From a virus: a stretch of DNA of 27,141 nt. Positions 7,193 to 14,710 of the stretch are shown piece after piece (within the stretch, counting starts at the first letter, position 1; every line of letters starts with the position of its first letter). Both the position numbers and the translations under genes were made by a program. The stretch spans positions 6,660-33,800 of the IMG/VR virus record IMGVR_UViG_3300000256_000010. The stretch is one strand, 5' to 3'. Under the pieces are notes generated by a model. It was not told the DNA's origin and searched no databases. It saw only the letters and a list, made by a program, of their open reading frames with translations.

Positions 7193-8481
7193 GAATGTAT
7201 TTCATTATATACTACAGGAAAGAGTTCTTTATAATTTGTACCGCGCCGCTTATCTAATTCAGTGAGATATATATGAAATTGTTTTTGTAATTTTTTGTCA
7301 GGAGTGGACTGCTCTATGCTTTTGGCAATACCTCTATAATATTCTTTAGTAGATATTATAATATCTTCATCAAAGTCTTGTAATTTATTAATAGCATCAA
7401 TATAACCCCAGTCAAGAATTTTTGGTCCAAAAATTGAAGGATGTACATATGGTCGGCCAGCGGCTTGCATTAAACTATTATGTACTATTTGATAATCATC
7501 TTTCCCTCTATTAGTAACAATCCATTCATTCCACTCATTTGTTTTTTCCATTAGATCTGGTAAAGTAAATGTTGTTAATGGCATCCAACATATATTAATA
7601 CCTGTTGATATATCTGTATTTTTAAAAATATACTGAATATTCTTCTCAAATAGTTTGAGATCTAAACCAAACCTAACATATTCTGCCTCAGGTCCCCAAC
7701 AATCTATACTGCCAGTCACTTTACCACCACGAATATTATCATCTTCTATTAGTTTTTGTAACTTATCTAATCGCACTCTCGTTTTATCATGTTCTACACT
7801 AAGATTACTAAAAAATGTTATATTCAAATCAGGATTACGTTGAGTAGATAATAAATCTAATAATCTATCACTTTGTGGTTGTTTAAATGGCTCTCCACCC
7901 AAAACATATAACGTACGAAGGGATTTTAAATTTTCCTCCAGCCAAGTAAACATTTTTTCTGTAAGACTTAACTCTGTGTAATCCTCATAAACATCATATG
8001 CTACTCCTTCTGTCACAACATCTATATGACCAAATTTGGTATTTTCTGATTGCCAAGTACTACTAAAATGCTCACCACAATATATACAAGATAAATTACA
8101 ATTATTACTAAAATATATCTCTAACTCTGTTGGAGAGACATGTACTGCTTGCGGATTATCTAATAATTCTGGAGGTGAACCAGGGGCAAATGGATGAGTT
8201 AAATGTAACATTCTATCACTCATTCCACCAGCATCTTCTATAACTCTACAATGCTCACACCCTTTTTCAGGCCAAACGTTATCAAGCATTTGTTGTCTAG
8301 CAAGTAATTTTTCTGGAGTATTATGAAAATCAAAATTATCCGGAATAGCATCATGATTTACTCTATGACAACTGGCCGTCGTTCCTTTAGTAAGAAAAAC
8401 TGTACTATGTGCCCATTTTAAACGACACTGTAAATCTGATTGTATTGGATGCAGTACTGCTGTTTTTTGAGGTTTATGCAT
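7189..8481 (-). CDS. Twitch-domain-type radical SAM protein (430 aa)
   Basis: NNCNLSCIYC gives the radical SAM CxxxCxxC motif at Cys128, Cys132 and Cys135, which binds a 4Fe-4S cluster and SAM; VLGGEPF at 193-199 is the GGEP-type SAM-binding motif. More cysteines upstream (Cys38, Cys75, Cys78 in GCEHC) could bind a second cluster or zinc. The length and N-terminal Cys/His region fit the twitch-domain radical SAM proteins known from marine T4-like phages; their substrates are unknown. The ATG at 8481 directly follows the stop of the 124-residue gene (TAAATG), so the two are coupled. Chemistry would be radical-based modification of an unidentified substrate. Confidence 0.85.
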   Translation of the reverse strand: MHKPQKTAVLHPIQSDLQCRLKWAHSTVFLTKGTTASCHRVNHDAIPDNFDFHNTPEKLLARQQMLDNVWPEKGCEHCRVIEDAGGMSDRMLHLTHPFAPGSPPELLDNPQAVHVSPTELEIYFSNNCNLSCIYCGEHFSSTWQSENTKFGHIDVVTEGVAYDVYEDYTELSLTEKMFTWLEENLKSLRTLYVLGGEPFKQPQSDRLLDLLSTQRNPDLNITFFSNLSVEHDKTRVRLDKLQKLIEDDNIRGGKVTGSIDCWGPEAEYVRFGLDLKLFEKNIQYIFKNTDISTGINICWMPLTTFTLPDLMEKTNEWNEWIVTNRGKDDYQIVHNSLMQAAGRPYVHPSIFGPKILDWGYIDAINKLQDFDEDIIISTKEYYRGIAKSIEQSTPDKKLQKQFHIYLTELDKRRGTNYKELFPVVYNEIHS

Positions 8482-8856
8482 TTACTTAACCTTTTGGATT
8501 AATTGTATATTACGGCGTTTAGTTCTGCGTTGTGCTAGTTCATTCATACTAACATATGGACCATGGACTATTTCTACGTCTTTAGCCATAAATGTTTTAA
8601 TAAATGGTTTAAATGCGATAAAGTCTCGTTTGAGAAATATGTTTATAGGGAACATTCTATTTGATTCCCACCACCATACTTCGCCCAGTTCTAAAAACTT
8701 TTCTTTTGTCTCTATGTTTGGTAGTGCATTAAAATCGTAAACGCTTACTATAGTTGCATCTTTATTAAGAATAATACCAACGACTTCCCTATCAATATGT
8801 TTAATATAACTGATAAAAGGATACTTTTCTGTTAGCTCTTCGTATATGTTTGGCAT
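8482..8856 (-). CDS. Hypothetical protein (124 aa) coupled to radical SAM gene
   Basis: This 124-residue protein is unrecognised as to function. It is beta-rich in the middle (VVGIILNKDATIVSVYDF), has a striking Trp run (EVWWWES, about 59-65), and ends in a basic tail (QRRTKRRN) that could bind nucleic acid or RNA. The ATG at 8856 has no Shine-Dalgarno sequence, and a perfect late box lies 45 bases upstream. It is the first gene of a two-gene unit with the twitch radical SAM protein, so it may be its partner or substrate carrier; that is only a guess from adjacency. Confidence 0.65.
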   Translation of the reverse strand: MPNIYEELTEKYPFISYIKHIDREVVGIILNKDATIVSVYDFNALPNIETKEKFLELGEVWWWESNRMFPINIFLKRDFIAFKPFIKTFMAKDVEIVHGPYVSMNELAQRRTKRRNIQLIQKVK

Positions 8857-8863
8857 ATAAATA
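8856..8863 (+). promoter_or_regulatory. T4-late promoter box (perfect TATAAATA), plus strand
   Basis: Plus strand TATAAATA, an exact late consensus match, lies 20 bases before the ATG at 8883 of the plus-strand structural-type gene. It overlaps the first base of the divergent 124-residue gene. An AAAGG ribosome-binding site lies between the box and the ATG. Confidence 0.6.
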
Positions 8864-8882
8864 TAATAAAAGGTCTTATAAT

Positions 8883-9662
8883 ATGTTAGTTACTACGGTC
8901 TATTTATATAACCAGAATGTTAATCTGAAAATAAAGGCGGACACTGATAAGGAGCATTGGGGGTATGAAATGTATAATCATCCTATAAAGGTATACAAGG
9001 GTATTGACAATACCATACAATTGTCACTAAAGAACGATAATCAAAAGTCGTTAACGATCACTGATAAAACAATAACGTTTAATATTTTAGATAATGTTGG
9101 TGATACTGGTGTGTTATTAAGTAAAACGGCCACATTAGTAGATGGAATTAAAGGAACGGCGAAAGTTGTTATAACAGAAGGTGATCTACTAAATTTAGAC
9201 TCTCAATATCTTAATTACTCTGTAACAGTAGTAGACGGTGAATCCAATACTAGTATTGGTTATGTAGATGGCGCATATGATGTATTAGGACAATTACAAA
9301 TTTCAGATGGTGTTTTTCCAACACTTACAGATAGTAAAGTATTAAACACAGCAGACTTTACCATCTCAGGTTCAACTCATACAAGTAATCCATTAGTAGC
9401 AGATTCAAAACTTAATCAAAATACAGCATTACAAACTGCGGCGTTTTATTTTTCAGGTACATATACTGGCACTATTGTAATACAAGGTACATTAAATGAA
9501 AATATATCATTAGCAGATGATGATTATTTTGATATTAAAACATTAAATTTAACTGACCAAACTGGTGTTGGTTATACAAACTGGAATGGTGTTCATAGTA
9601 GAATTCGTATTAAATGTACTCCTACATCAGGTGGATTAGAAAAAGTTTTATATCGTCCTTAA
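8883..9662 (+). CDS. Probable virion/baseplate-type structural protein (259 aa)
   Basis: The frame is open from a TTG at 8850, but the ATG at 8883 is preferred: AAAGG lies nine bases upstream, and a perfect late-promoter box lies between the TTG and the ATG. The protein is almost all beta strand. Residues about 40-130 (IQLSLKNDNQKSLTITDKTI, then FNILD and YSVTVVDG) resemble the BppU N-terminal Ig-like domain of phage baseplate proteins. The C-terminal part (FYFSGTYTGTIVIQGTLN, then a final basic strand) looks like a small jelly-roll-type domain. It would sit in the tail or at its tip. It starts the only plus-strand gene pair in the window. The domain resemblance is moderate. Confidence 0.7.
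   Translation: MLVTTVYLYNQNVNLKIKADTDKEHWGYEMYNHPIKVYKGIDNTIQLSLKNDNQKSLTITDKTITFNILDNVGDTGVLLSKTATLVDGIKGTAKVVITEGDLLNLDSQYLNYSVTVVDGESNTSIGYVDGAYDVLGQLQISDGVFPTLTDSKVLNTADFTISGSTHTSNPLVADSKLNQNTALQTAAFYFSGTYTGTIVIQGTLNENISLADDDYFDIKTLNLTDQTGVGYTNWNGVHSRIRIKCTPTSGGLEKVLYRP
8901..8908 (-). promoter_or_regulatory. T4-late promoter box (perfect TATAAATA), minus strand
   Basis: Plus-strand TATTTATA is TATAAATA on minus, 45 bases before the start of the 124-residue gene. It lies inside the 5' end of the divergent plus-strand gene, so the two late boxes face away from each other with overlapping transcript starts. Confidence 0.5.
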
Positions 9663-9698
9663 ATTCTCGTACAGTTATAAAAAGCAGTAAATAATAAT

Positions 9699-11474
9699 AT
9701 GCGTATAAAATTTATCGTATTTGGCTCAAACGCCGACACAGGTGATCTAACCACTGAATTAAGGCAAGATGGCTCACTTGAAGGAATAAATGATTATTTT
9801 CTAACGCCAATATATTATTTCTTAAAATCTTTCTATAAAAAAATTGGAAAATACTATAACAAATACATATGGCTACCTACTGAATATGGTGAATTCAAGA
9901 ATACTAGTGTAAAAAATATAATATCCATAATCGAAAAAGAAAAACCAGATATTATTTGTTTCTCTATGTTTTTATGGAATTTTGATGTACAAATAAAAAT
10001 AGCAAATATAATAAAACAAAAACATCCTAATATAAAACTTATTGCTGGCGGGCCGAGCATTGATCATAAAAATCCAAATACTGCTAATAACTATCCTTTT
10101 ATAGATTATTTTGTCTATGGTGATGGTGAAAAAGCTTTTACTATGTTGTTAGATAGTTTTTATGAGCCAATAGATGAAAGAACAATACCGAATTTAATAA
10201 CAAAAGAATTTAAAACTAATCACGAAATCTTACGATTTAAAGATTATCCAGCATTTAGTCCATATTGTGATTTAAAAGAAGACTTTATTAATGAACATAA
10301 TCAGATTACAGATTACTTAAACAAAAATACTACTAATAATTACGTACTTACTTACTCTTTCGAAAGAATACGTGGTTGTCCATATGCTTGTACGTTTTGT
10401 GATTGGAGTGGTGGGTTACATCACAAATTAAACAAAAGATTGGGAGATTGGAAGGAAGAAATAAAGTTTCTTTCAAAATTTAATAACATATCTATGCATT
10501 GGATTGATGCTAATATTGGAATGATGAAGGAGGATATTGAAATATTTAAATTTGGTCTATCATACACAACTAATTCTTTTTCCTTTAGCGGCGGGAACAT
10601 GGCAAAATTACATAAAAGCAATGTTTTTGATATATGGAGAGCTATATATGAACATGGGCGCGGCAATGTGTTTAAAGTATCATTACAACATCAAGATAAA
10701 CAAATATTAAAAAACATTAATAGACCAGAACTTCCATGGAATGAACATAAAAAATTATTAATTAATTTTAGACAAAAATATAATAAGGCAGAATATAAAG
10801 TAGAATTAATTCATGGATTACCTGGCGCAACTATTGAAGCTCATAAAAAACAATTAATAGAATTCAGTGAAATACCTATAAGTATTGCATCTTTGTATGC
10901 ATGGGAGTTATTACATAGTAGTCCTGCATATGACAAATCTTATCAAGAAAAACATAATCTAAAAATAATCACTGCTGGAGTTGTTAACACCAATGTCATA
11001 AACTCCACTATTGATGATTTATATCATAATGTATCATCTGATAATTATAATCCAATAGAAATATATCAATCAGAGAGAATATGCGATAGTAATTTAGGTT
11101 TTAAAGAATATTTGATTATCACGTATATGACAATATTATATAATATGTTATTTGAAACTACATTAACAACGTCTGAATACAATAAAATTAGATTTATTAA
11201 CTTTTTAGATTATGCAATGCCAATAATTGAAAAATTGGCCGGGGAGCAAACTAAAGACTGGGATGAGAAATTAGAAAAATACGGATTTATTATATTCGGG
11301 TTACCGTTTGGATCAAATAAAACTCAAACAGTACAACTTGGCTTAGGATTGACAATGATTTGTAATAAATTATTTAGTGGATTACTTTCAGGAAATATTC
11401 AAACACCATGGTGGGATGCGTATGGTCATATAGAAGATAAAACGAAACAAAGAGGTTCATTGAGTGAGGTTTAA
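9699..11474 (+). CDS. B12-binding-type radical SAM protein (591 aa)
   Basis: The N-terminal 150 residues look like the cobalamin-binding Rossmann domain of class B radical SAM enzymes (KPDIICFSMFLWNFDVQIKI at 82-101, then LIAGGPS at 114-120), although the DxHxxG cobalt-ligand motif is not visible. RIRGCPYACTFCDWSGG gives the cluster motif at Cys227, Cys231 and Cys234. A long C-terminal region follows. Relatives methylate or rearrange lipids, antibiotics or sugars, and this substrate is unknown. It follows the structural-type gene after 36 bases; no clear Shine-Dalgarno sequence, but TATAAAAA at 9676-9683 could be a weak late box. It is very AT-rich even for this genome, which may mark recent acquisition. 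Its 3' end overlaps the converging DnaE-like gene by 18 bases. Confidence 0.85.
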   Translation: MRIKFIVFGSNADTGDLTTELRQDGSLEGINDYFLTPIYYFLKSFYKKIGKYYNKYIWLPTEYGEFKNTSVKNIISIIEKEKPDIICFSMFLWNFDVQIKIANIIKQKHPNIKLIAGGPSIDHKNPNTANNYPFIDYFVYGDGEKAFTMLLDSFYEPIDERTIPNLITKEFKTNHEILRFKDYPAFSPYCDLKEDFINEHNQITDYLNKNTTNNYVLTYSFERIRGCPYACTFCDWSGGLHHKLNKRLGDWKEEIKFLSKFNNISMHWIDANIGMMKEDIEIFKFGLSYTTNSFSFSGGNMAKLHKSNVFDIWRAIYEHGRGNVFKVSLQHQDKQILKNINRPELPWNEHKKLLINFRQKYNKAEYKVELIHGLPGATIEAHKKQLIEFSEIPISIASLYAWELLHSSPAYDKSYQEKHNLKIITAGVVNTNVINSTIDDLYHNVSSDNYNPIEIYQSERICDSNLGFKEYLIITYMTILYNMLFETTLTTSEYNKIRFINFLDYAMPIIEKLAGEQTKDWDEKLEKYGFIIFGLPFGSNKTQTVQLGLGLTMICNKLFSGLLSGNIQTPWWDAYGHIEDKTKQRGSLSEV

Positions 11475-12035
11475 ATTAAGTAAATTCATATGCACAACGA
11501 CCAAATGTGCATAGGCAACCGCATGTGATTTCTTAAAATAATAACCTTTATCAGGCTTTTCCCATACTTGCTCACCAATTTCTTCCCATGATTTGCCAAT
11601 CAAATAACGTTTTGCTGGCCGTATTACAGATAAAAACATTGCCATGCGTGGAATAGTATCTGGCATCATTTTTTTAATAAGATCATATTGATTACCGATA
11701 TGTATTACTTGCTCACAATATTCTTTCTCTGCTAATCTTTCCCAAGGTGGTTCTGTAAACATTAAATCAATCAAATGTGCTTCACTTTCAACTTGGCTAT
11801 ATACATTTACATTAAGCAAATCCAATTTAAAATATCCGCGTTCTTCCGCGTCTTTATGATCAAGTGAACAAATACCTTTTACTGGATCTGTCGGCACATC
11901 AGTAAAATACGCACCAGTATTATGCTTAATTAATTCATTTGCCCTAATAATAGTCGCAGGAGTATGATGCTTTACTTTTTCCAGCACAGCAGTTCTATCT
12001 GCAAAATCTATATCAATATCAAACTTAAGGCTCAT
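11457..12035 (-). CDS. Miniature DnaE-like (family C DNA polymerase) protein (192 aa)
   Basis: Three blocks match bacterial DNA polymerase III alpha in the right order. FDIDIDFADR at 5-14 matches the catalytic PDxDxDF block. KHNTGAYFTDVP at 37-48 through GYFKLDLLNV at 67-76 matches the region ending in the K(F/L)DxL block with the third catalytic Asp (Asp72 here). YFKKSHAVAYA at 166-176 matches the conserved F-KSHAxAYA block. The PHP domain, fingers, tau-binding and OB parts are absent, and the whole is only 192 residues against more than 1,100 for DnaE. The ATG at 12035 overlaps the upstream gene by 11 bases, in an operon beginning with clamp-loader gp62. Whether it polymerises DNA is unknown. 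Confidence 0.75.
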   Translation of the reverse strand: MSLKFDIDIDFADRTAVLEKVKHHTPATIIRANELIKHNTGAYFTDVPTDPVKGICSLDHKDAEERGYFKLDLLNVNVYSQVESEAHLIDLMFTEPPWERLAEKEYCEQVIHIGNQYDLIKKMMPDTIPRMAMFLSVIRPAKRYLIGKSWEEIGEQVWEKPDKGYYFKKSHAVAYAHLVVVHMNLLNLNLTQ

Positions 12036-12732
12036 TTTGATTTCTCGTTCTTGGTATAATTGGCAATGCTAAAAATCCTAAACGTGGTGTTGGTAAATTT
12101 CCACCAGCATCATCAAATGCTTCTATATATTCATATCCATGATTAAAATATGTTTTTTTATAATAACTTGAATCTTCCCACCACACTATCAATTCTTTAT
12201 GCTTATCTATTGGGTCTGGATTGGATCGCAAGTGTACTTCTATAATATTATCATCAATACACTCTACATTTATTTTACCTACATCTTTCAACTCATCAAA
12301 CCACTCTGGAAGTTCAACAAATCTATTCATCTTAACCCATTTACTCCATCTCCACAACTTTTCTTCTCCAGTTTCCCTGTATCCTTCCCAACAATTTAAT
12401 TGTCGCCAACCTTTTGTATATCGCGGAGTTCTTAATGGTCCTTCCCAGTCCTCTTCCCATTCAAAATCATATGAGAAATGTCTCCCTTCAAACTTTTCAC
12501 ACCAAAAATGACCCGACGGTATGGTAATCCATTCATGTGGATCCATTTTTATAGTTTTAGCACCCACACCCATACCTTCTAAATTCATAATAGGGCGCAC
12601 AATATATTCTTCATCAAACAATACATTTACACCAGCCGGGCCACATCTATAGCCTAACTTTTCACTTAACCATAACTTATTATACCATTTACGGTGATGT
12701 GGATAAGTGTCATAGGCAACTGCGTCATCCAA
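12025..12732 (-). CDS. Hypothetical protein with ATP-grasp-like features (235 aa)
   Basis: I do not firmly recognise it. YIVRPIMNLEGMGVGAKTI (43-61) resembles the strand, Gly-rich loop and strand of ATP-grasp enzymes, and FWCEKFEGRHFSYDFEW (76-92) resembles their (Q/C)E-(F/Y)-(I/E)G-x-E/H segment. The N-terminal part (YDTYPHHRKWYNKLWLSEKL) is basic and aromatic. The C-terminal part has many aromatic and acidic residues. The most likely start is TTG at 12732: a stop lies shortly upstream in frame, and no ATG occurs until residue 49, inside the conserved-looking region. It overlaps the 64-residue gene by 8 bases and the DnaE-like gene by 11. If ATP-grasp, it would ligate a carboxylate to an amine; this is inference. 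Confidence 0.6.
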   Translation of the reverse strand: MDDAVAYDTYPHHRKWYNKLWLSEKLGYRCGPAGVNVLFDEEYIVRPIMNLEGMGVGAKTIKMDPHEWITIPSGHFWCEKFEGRHFSYDFEWEEDWEGPLRTPRYTKGWRQLNCWEGYRETGEEKLWRWSKWVKMNRFVELPEWFDELKDVGKINVECIDDNIIEVHLRSNPDPIDKHKELIVWWEDSSYYKKTYFNHGYEYIEAFDDAGGNLPTPRLGFLALPIIPRTRNQNEP

Positions 12733-12919
12733 ATTTTTGCTCCATAAACATTATTTTATCTTTAAGCCATAACTTTTCTTTTTTCAATTCAATTATTTTC
12801 ATATGTACTTCGCCAATATCTTGCTCATTCTCCTCGATTTCCCATATCGTTTTATCTAACTCTTTATGCCTAATTTTTAACTTTTCCAAATCAAGGTTGT
12901 ATACATTTTCATTAGTCAT
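12725..12919 (-). CDS. Small coiled-coil protein (64 aa)
   Basis: A 64-residue, strongly charged protein with a heptad-like pattern throughout (LEKLKIRHKELDKTIWEIEE and then MKIIELKKEKLWLKD), typical of a short coiled coil. The ATG at 12919 has an excellent AAAGGAGA six to seven bases upstream, the strongest ribosome-binding site of its operon, so it may be made in larger amounts than its neighbours. It sits between the zinc-finger gene (12-base gap) and the ATP-grasp-like gene (8-base overlap). Function unknown. Confidence 0.65.
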   Translation of the reverse strand: MTNENVYNLDLEKLKIRHKELDKTIWEIEENEQDIGEVHMKIIELKKEKLWLKDKIMFMEQKFG

Positions 12920-12931
12920 TAAATATCTCCT

Positions 12932-13633
12932 TTACATGTTTGCGTCACTTAAAATATGTTTAACCCATTCTACATCGGCCATAAACGCTTCAAAACGTCT
13001 ACTCCAATATATTGGGTCTATAAAATCATTAATTAAACCTAACTGCTCATCAGTCATTTTCTCTAACATTTCCATGCCTGTTTTACTATTATAGATTGTC
13101 CATGGACTTATTTTTCCATTTCTAATTAATGCTACTGCTTTATTGAAACTTACAAACTTAAAAAAATGATTGAACCGGGCATCATTTTCAGTTGCCCATT
13201 TTTCCATAGTTATAATACTGCGCTCTAATGCATCACGAACGTTTTCAGTTTTAATATATGGTAATAGATACTCCTCATATACAGCATCTTTACACCAGTG
13301 ATCTAACTTTGTATTACTTTTAATAACATAATCTATAAAGTAATCTGGATTTATTACGTTAATATTAATAATGTGGTTACCAAATTTTACAAAAGCATTA
13401 TAATATTGACTTTGTGAAAAGTGCTCATATGTTTTAAAATTTGAACTGCCTTGTGTTAACTCATAGAACCGTTTGTAAGCAATATACGCAATTTGTACAT
13501 GCTTTGCATCCTGTTGTTGATGCCTACGCTTGGGCTCACATACGTGCGCCGCTAGTGTTTTCTCTCTTGTAAAACTCCTTTTACAAAATTGGCACTCATA
13601 ATCTTTCTCTGATTGACTTATCATCATAACCAT
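12932..13633 (-). CDS. Zinc-finger (C2HC) phage protein (233 aa)
   Basis: YECQFCKRSFTREKTLAAHV followed by Cys gives a C2H2-like finger with Cys14, Cys17, His30 and Cys32, including the conserved Phe21 and Leu27 of classical fingers. The rest is a helical domain without known catalytic motifs (for example KHVQIAYIAYKRFYELTQ and ALERSIITMEKWATENDARF). Similar single-finger proteins occur in marine T4-like phages next to clamp-loader genes; role unknown, nucleic-acid or protein binding likely. The N terminus MVMMISQSE offers ATGs at 13633, 13627 and 13624; all overlap the gp62 gene by 29-38 bases, so expression is coupled to gp62. Confidence 0.75.
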   Translation of the reverse strand: MVMMISQSEKDYECQFCKRSFTREKTLAAHVCEPKRRHQQQDAKHVQIAYIAYKRFYELTQGSSNFKTYEHFSQSQYYNAFVKFGNHIININVINPDYFIDYVIKSNTKLDHWCKDAVYEEYLLPYIKTENVRDALERSIITMEKWATENDARFNHFFKFVSFNKAVALIRNGKISPWTIYNSKTGMEMLEKMTDEQLGLINDFIDPIYWSRRFEAFMADVEWVKHILSDANM

Positions 13634-14066
13634 GTTCTATTGCTAATTGTTTAAGTTCTTTCTTGTCACACATCTCAGCATATGCTTCGACGTCACTTAA
13701 TTTCCAAGTTGGATATAATTCTCTTAGAAACTTTGTCTTTTTATTATCTTTTACATTTTTTTTCATTGGCAGATACTTGCGATTAAAACTGCCAATTTTG
13801 GGATTAATAGCACACAAAATCATCCATACTAACTTTGGATGCTTACTAATTTCCCAGAAATCTTTATTTAATTCTTCATTTGTAGAGCGTATCATATACT
13901 CTTGCAAGTCGTTATTACCCGTAGCACTTGCATTATATTTTAATTGCAAATAAGAACTAAATGCTTTTTGCTTTTCTTTCCCAATCCGACCATAGAACCA
14001 ATAATCTTTATTATCTAATGCATTAAATATCTCTTTAAGAGGTAATATTGGTTGTTTACGTGGCAT
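13596..14066 (-). CDS. gp62: Clamp-loader small subunit, T4 gp62 type
   Basis: The 156-residue protein begins with PLKEIFNALDNKDYWFYGRI, continues with FSSYLQLKYNASATGNNDLQ and the helical NEELNKDFWEISKHPKLVWM, and ends with KLSDVEAYAEMCDKKELKQL and a basic helix. This pattern matches the short gp62 proteins of T4-like cyanophages (T4 gp62 is 187 residues). gp62 pairs with four gp44 ATPase subunits to load the gp45 sliding clamp for the gp43 polymerase. None of gp44, gp45 or gp43 is visible in this window. The ATG at 14066 overlaps the upstream gene by 11 bases, with AGAGAAAG as a weak ribosome-binding site, and a sigma70-type promoter lies about 60 bases upstream. Confidence 0.8.
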   Translation of the reverse strand: MPRKQPILPLKEIFNALDNKDYWFYGRIGKEKQKAFSSYLQLKYNASATGNNDLQEYMIRSTNEELNKDFWEISKHPKLVWMILCAINPKIGSFNRKYLPMKKNVKDNKKTKFLRELYPTWKLSDVEAYAEMCDKKELKQLAIEHGYDDKSIRERL

Positions 14067-14679
14067 TTCTTTCTCTTATATGGGTATGAAAGTTATTTGT
14101 AAATACTTCTGATATATACTCTTCTATTTTAACATGTTTCATATATTTGTCAAGTTCGAAGGGTATACTATCAGCAACCCGAGTAATGATGCCGCCTTTT
14201 TCTCTAAACCTATTGCTAATCATTTTCAAGTTGTATGCGTCTATAATAAACCCGCCTGCTTCTTTATTGCTTGGCTTATATTGGGGTGAATCCTTATACA
14301 CATTGTTTGTTAATCCGTCAGTAGTTTCAAGATCAAATCCAATAATATCAATTTCTTTATGATCCCGCATTGCTATGCATATTGCCATATGTCCGGAATT
14401 CATCATTGGTTCATATTCGGGCATATCTTCCACAAAATAAACATGCTTTGGCATACCATAAAATGTATTACCTTCTGGTTCATCTACAGCACGACCAGCC
14501 TGATGAGAATTATATTCAAATTCAGTCCGCATTTCTTTATCAATTATAACTAAATGATCTGGATTAAATTCTCTATATAGAGCATTACATCCATATATTT
14601 CCCACTCATTGCGTTTGAATAAATTTAAACCAATTCTTTTTCGACTCTCACCATTTCCTACTACTAATGCTTTTTTCAT
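14056..14679 (-). CDS. Sialyltransferase / DUF115-like protein
   Basis: KKALVVGNGESRKRIGLNLF near the N terminus is a strand and glycine loop like the VIxGNGPSL start of Cst-I type (GT42) sialyltransferases and DUF115 proteins. Later NSGHMAICIAMRDHKEIDII followed by GFD matches their (T/N)SG-xxM-x-xAI-x-xG-x-(K/E)-I-x-(L/I)-x-GxD block. Between them, FNPDHLVIIDKEM fits the nucleotide-sugar-binding part. The fold call is good, but the sugar donor is unknown; transfer onto a glycan or another acceptor is likely. The ATG at 14679 (MKKALVVG) is preferred to a TTG at 14697 because it is the usual start of this motif. About 207 residues. It follows the SGNH-like gene. Confidence 0.7.
   Translation of the reverse strand: MKKALVVGNGESRKRIGLNLFKRNEWEIYGCNALYREFNPDHLVIIDKEMRTEFEYNSHQAGRAVDEPEGNTFYGMPKHVYFVEDMPEYEPMMNSGHMAICIAMRDHKEIDIIGFDLETTDGLTNNVYKDSPQYKPSNKEAGGFIIDAYNLKMISNRFREKGGIITRVADSIPFELDKYMKHVKIEEYISEVFTNNFHTHIRERNAT
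14126..14153 (-). promoter_or_regulatory. Possible sigma70-type promoter of the gp62 operon
   Basis: Minus strand: TTGACA (14153..14148), 16-base spacer, TAAAAT (14131..14126). The -35 box is perfect and the -10 box has five of six matches. It lies inside the 3' end of the sialyltransferase-like gene, about 60 bases before the gp62 start. It would allow gp62 and the following genes to be transcribed apart from the upstream genes. Confidence 0.5.
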
Positions 14680-14710
14680 TTTACGTTGAAGGCCCAATGC
14701 TCCAAAACTT

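Noticed and set aside
9676-9683. TATAAAAA before the 591-residue radical SAM gene as a late promoter
   Set aside because: One mismatch at an AT-rich site, with no further support; chance matches are expected. Mentioned only in the gene entry.
12199-13094. Several plus-strand open frames opposite the zinc-finger and ATP-grasp-like genes
   Set aside because: They have low-complexity Ser/Ile/Leu/Phe composition typical of antisense frames and no start signals.
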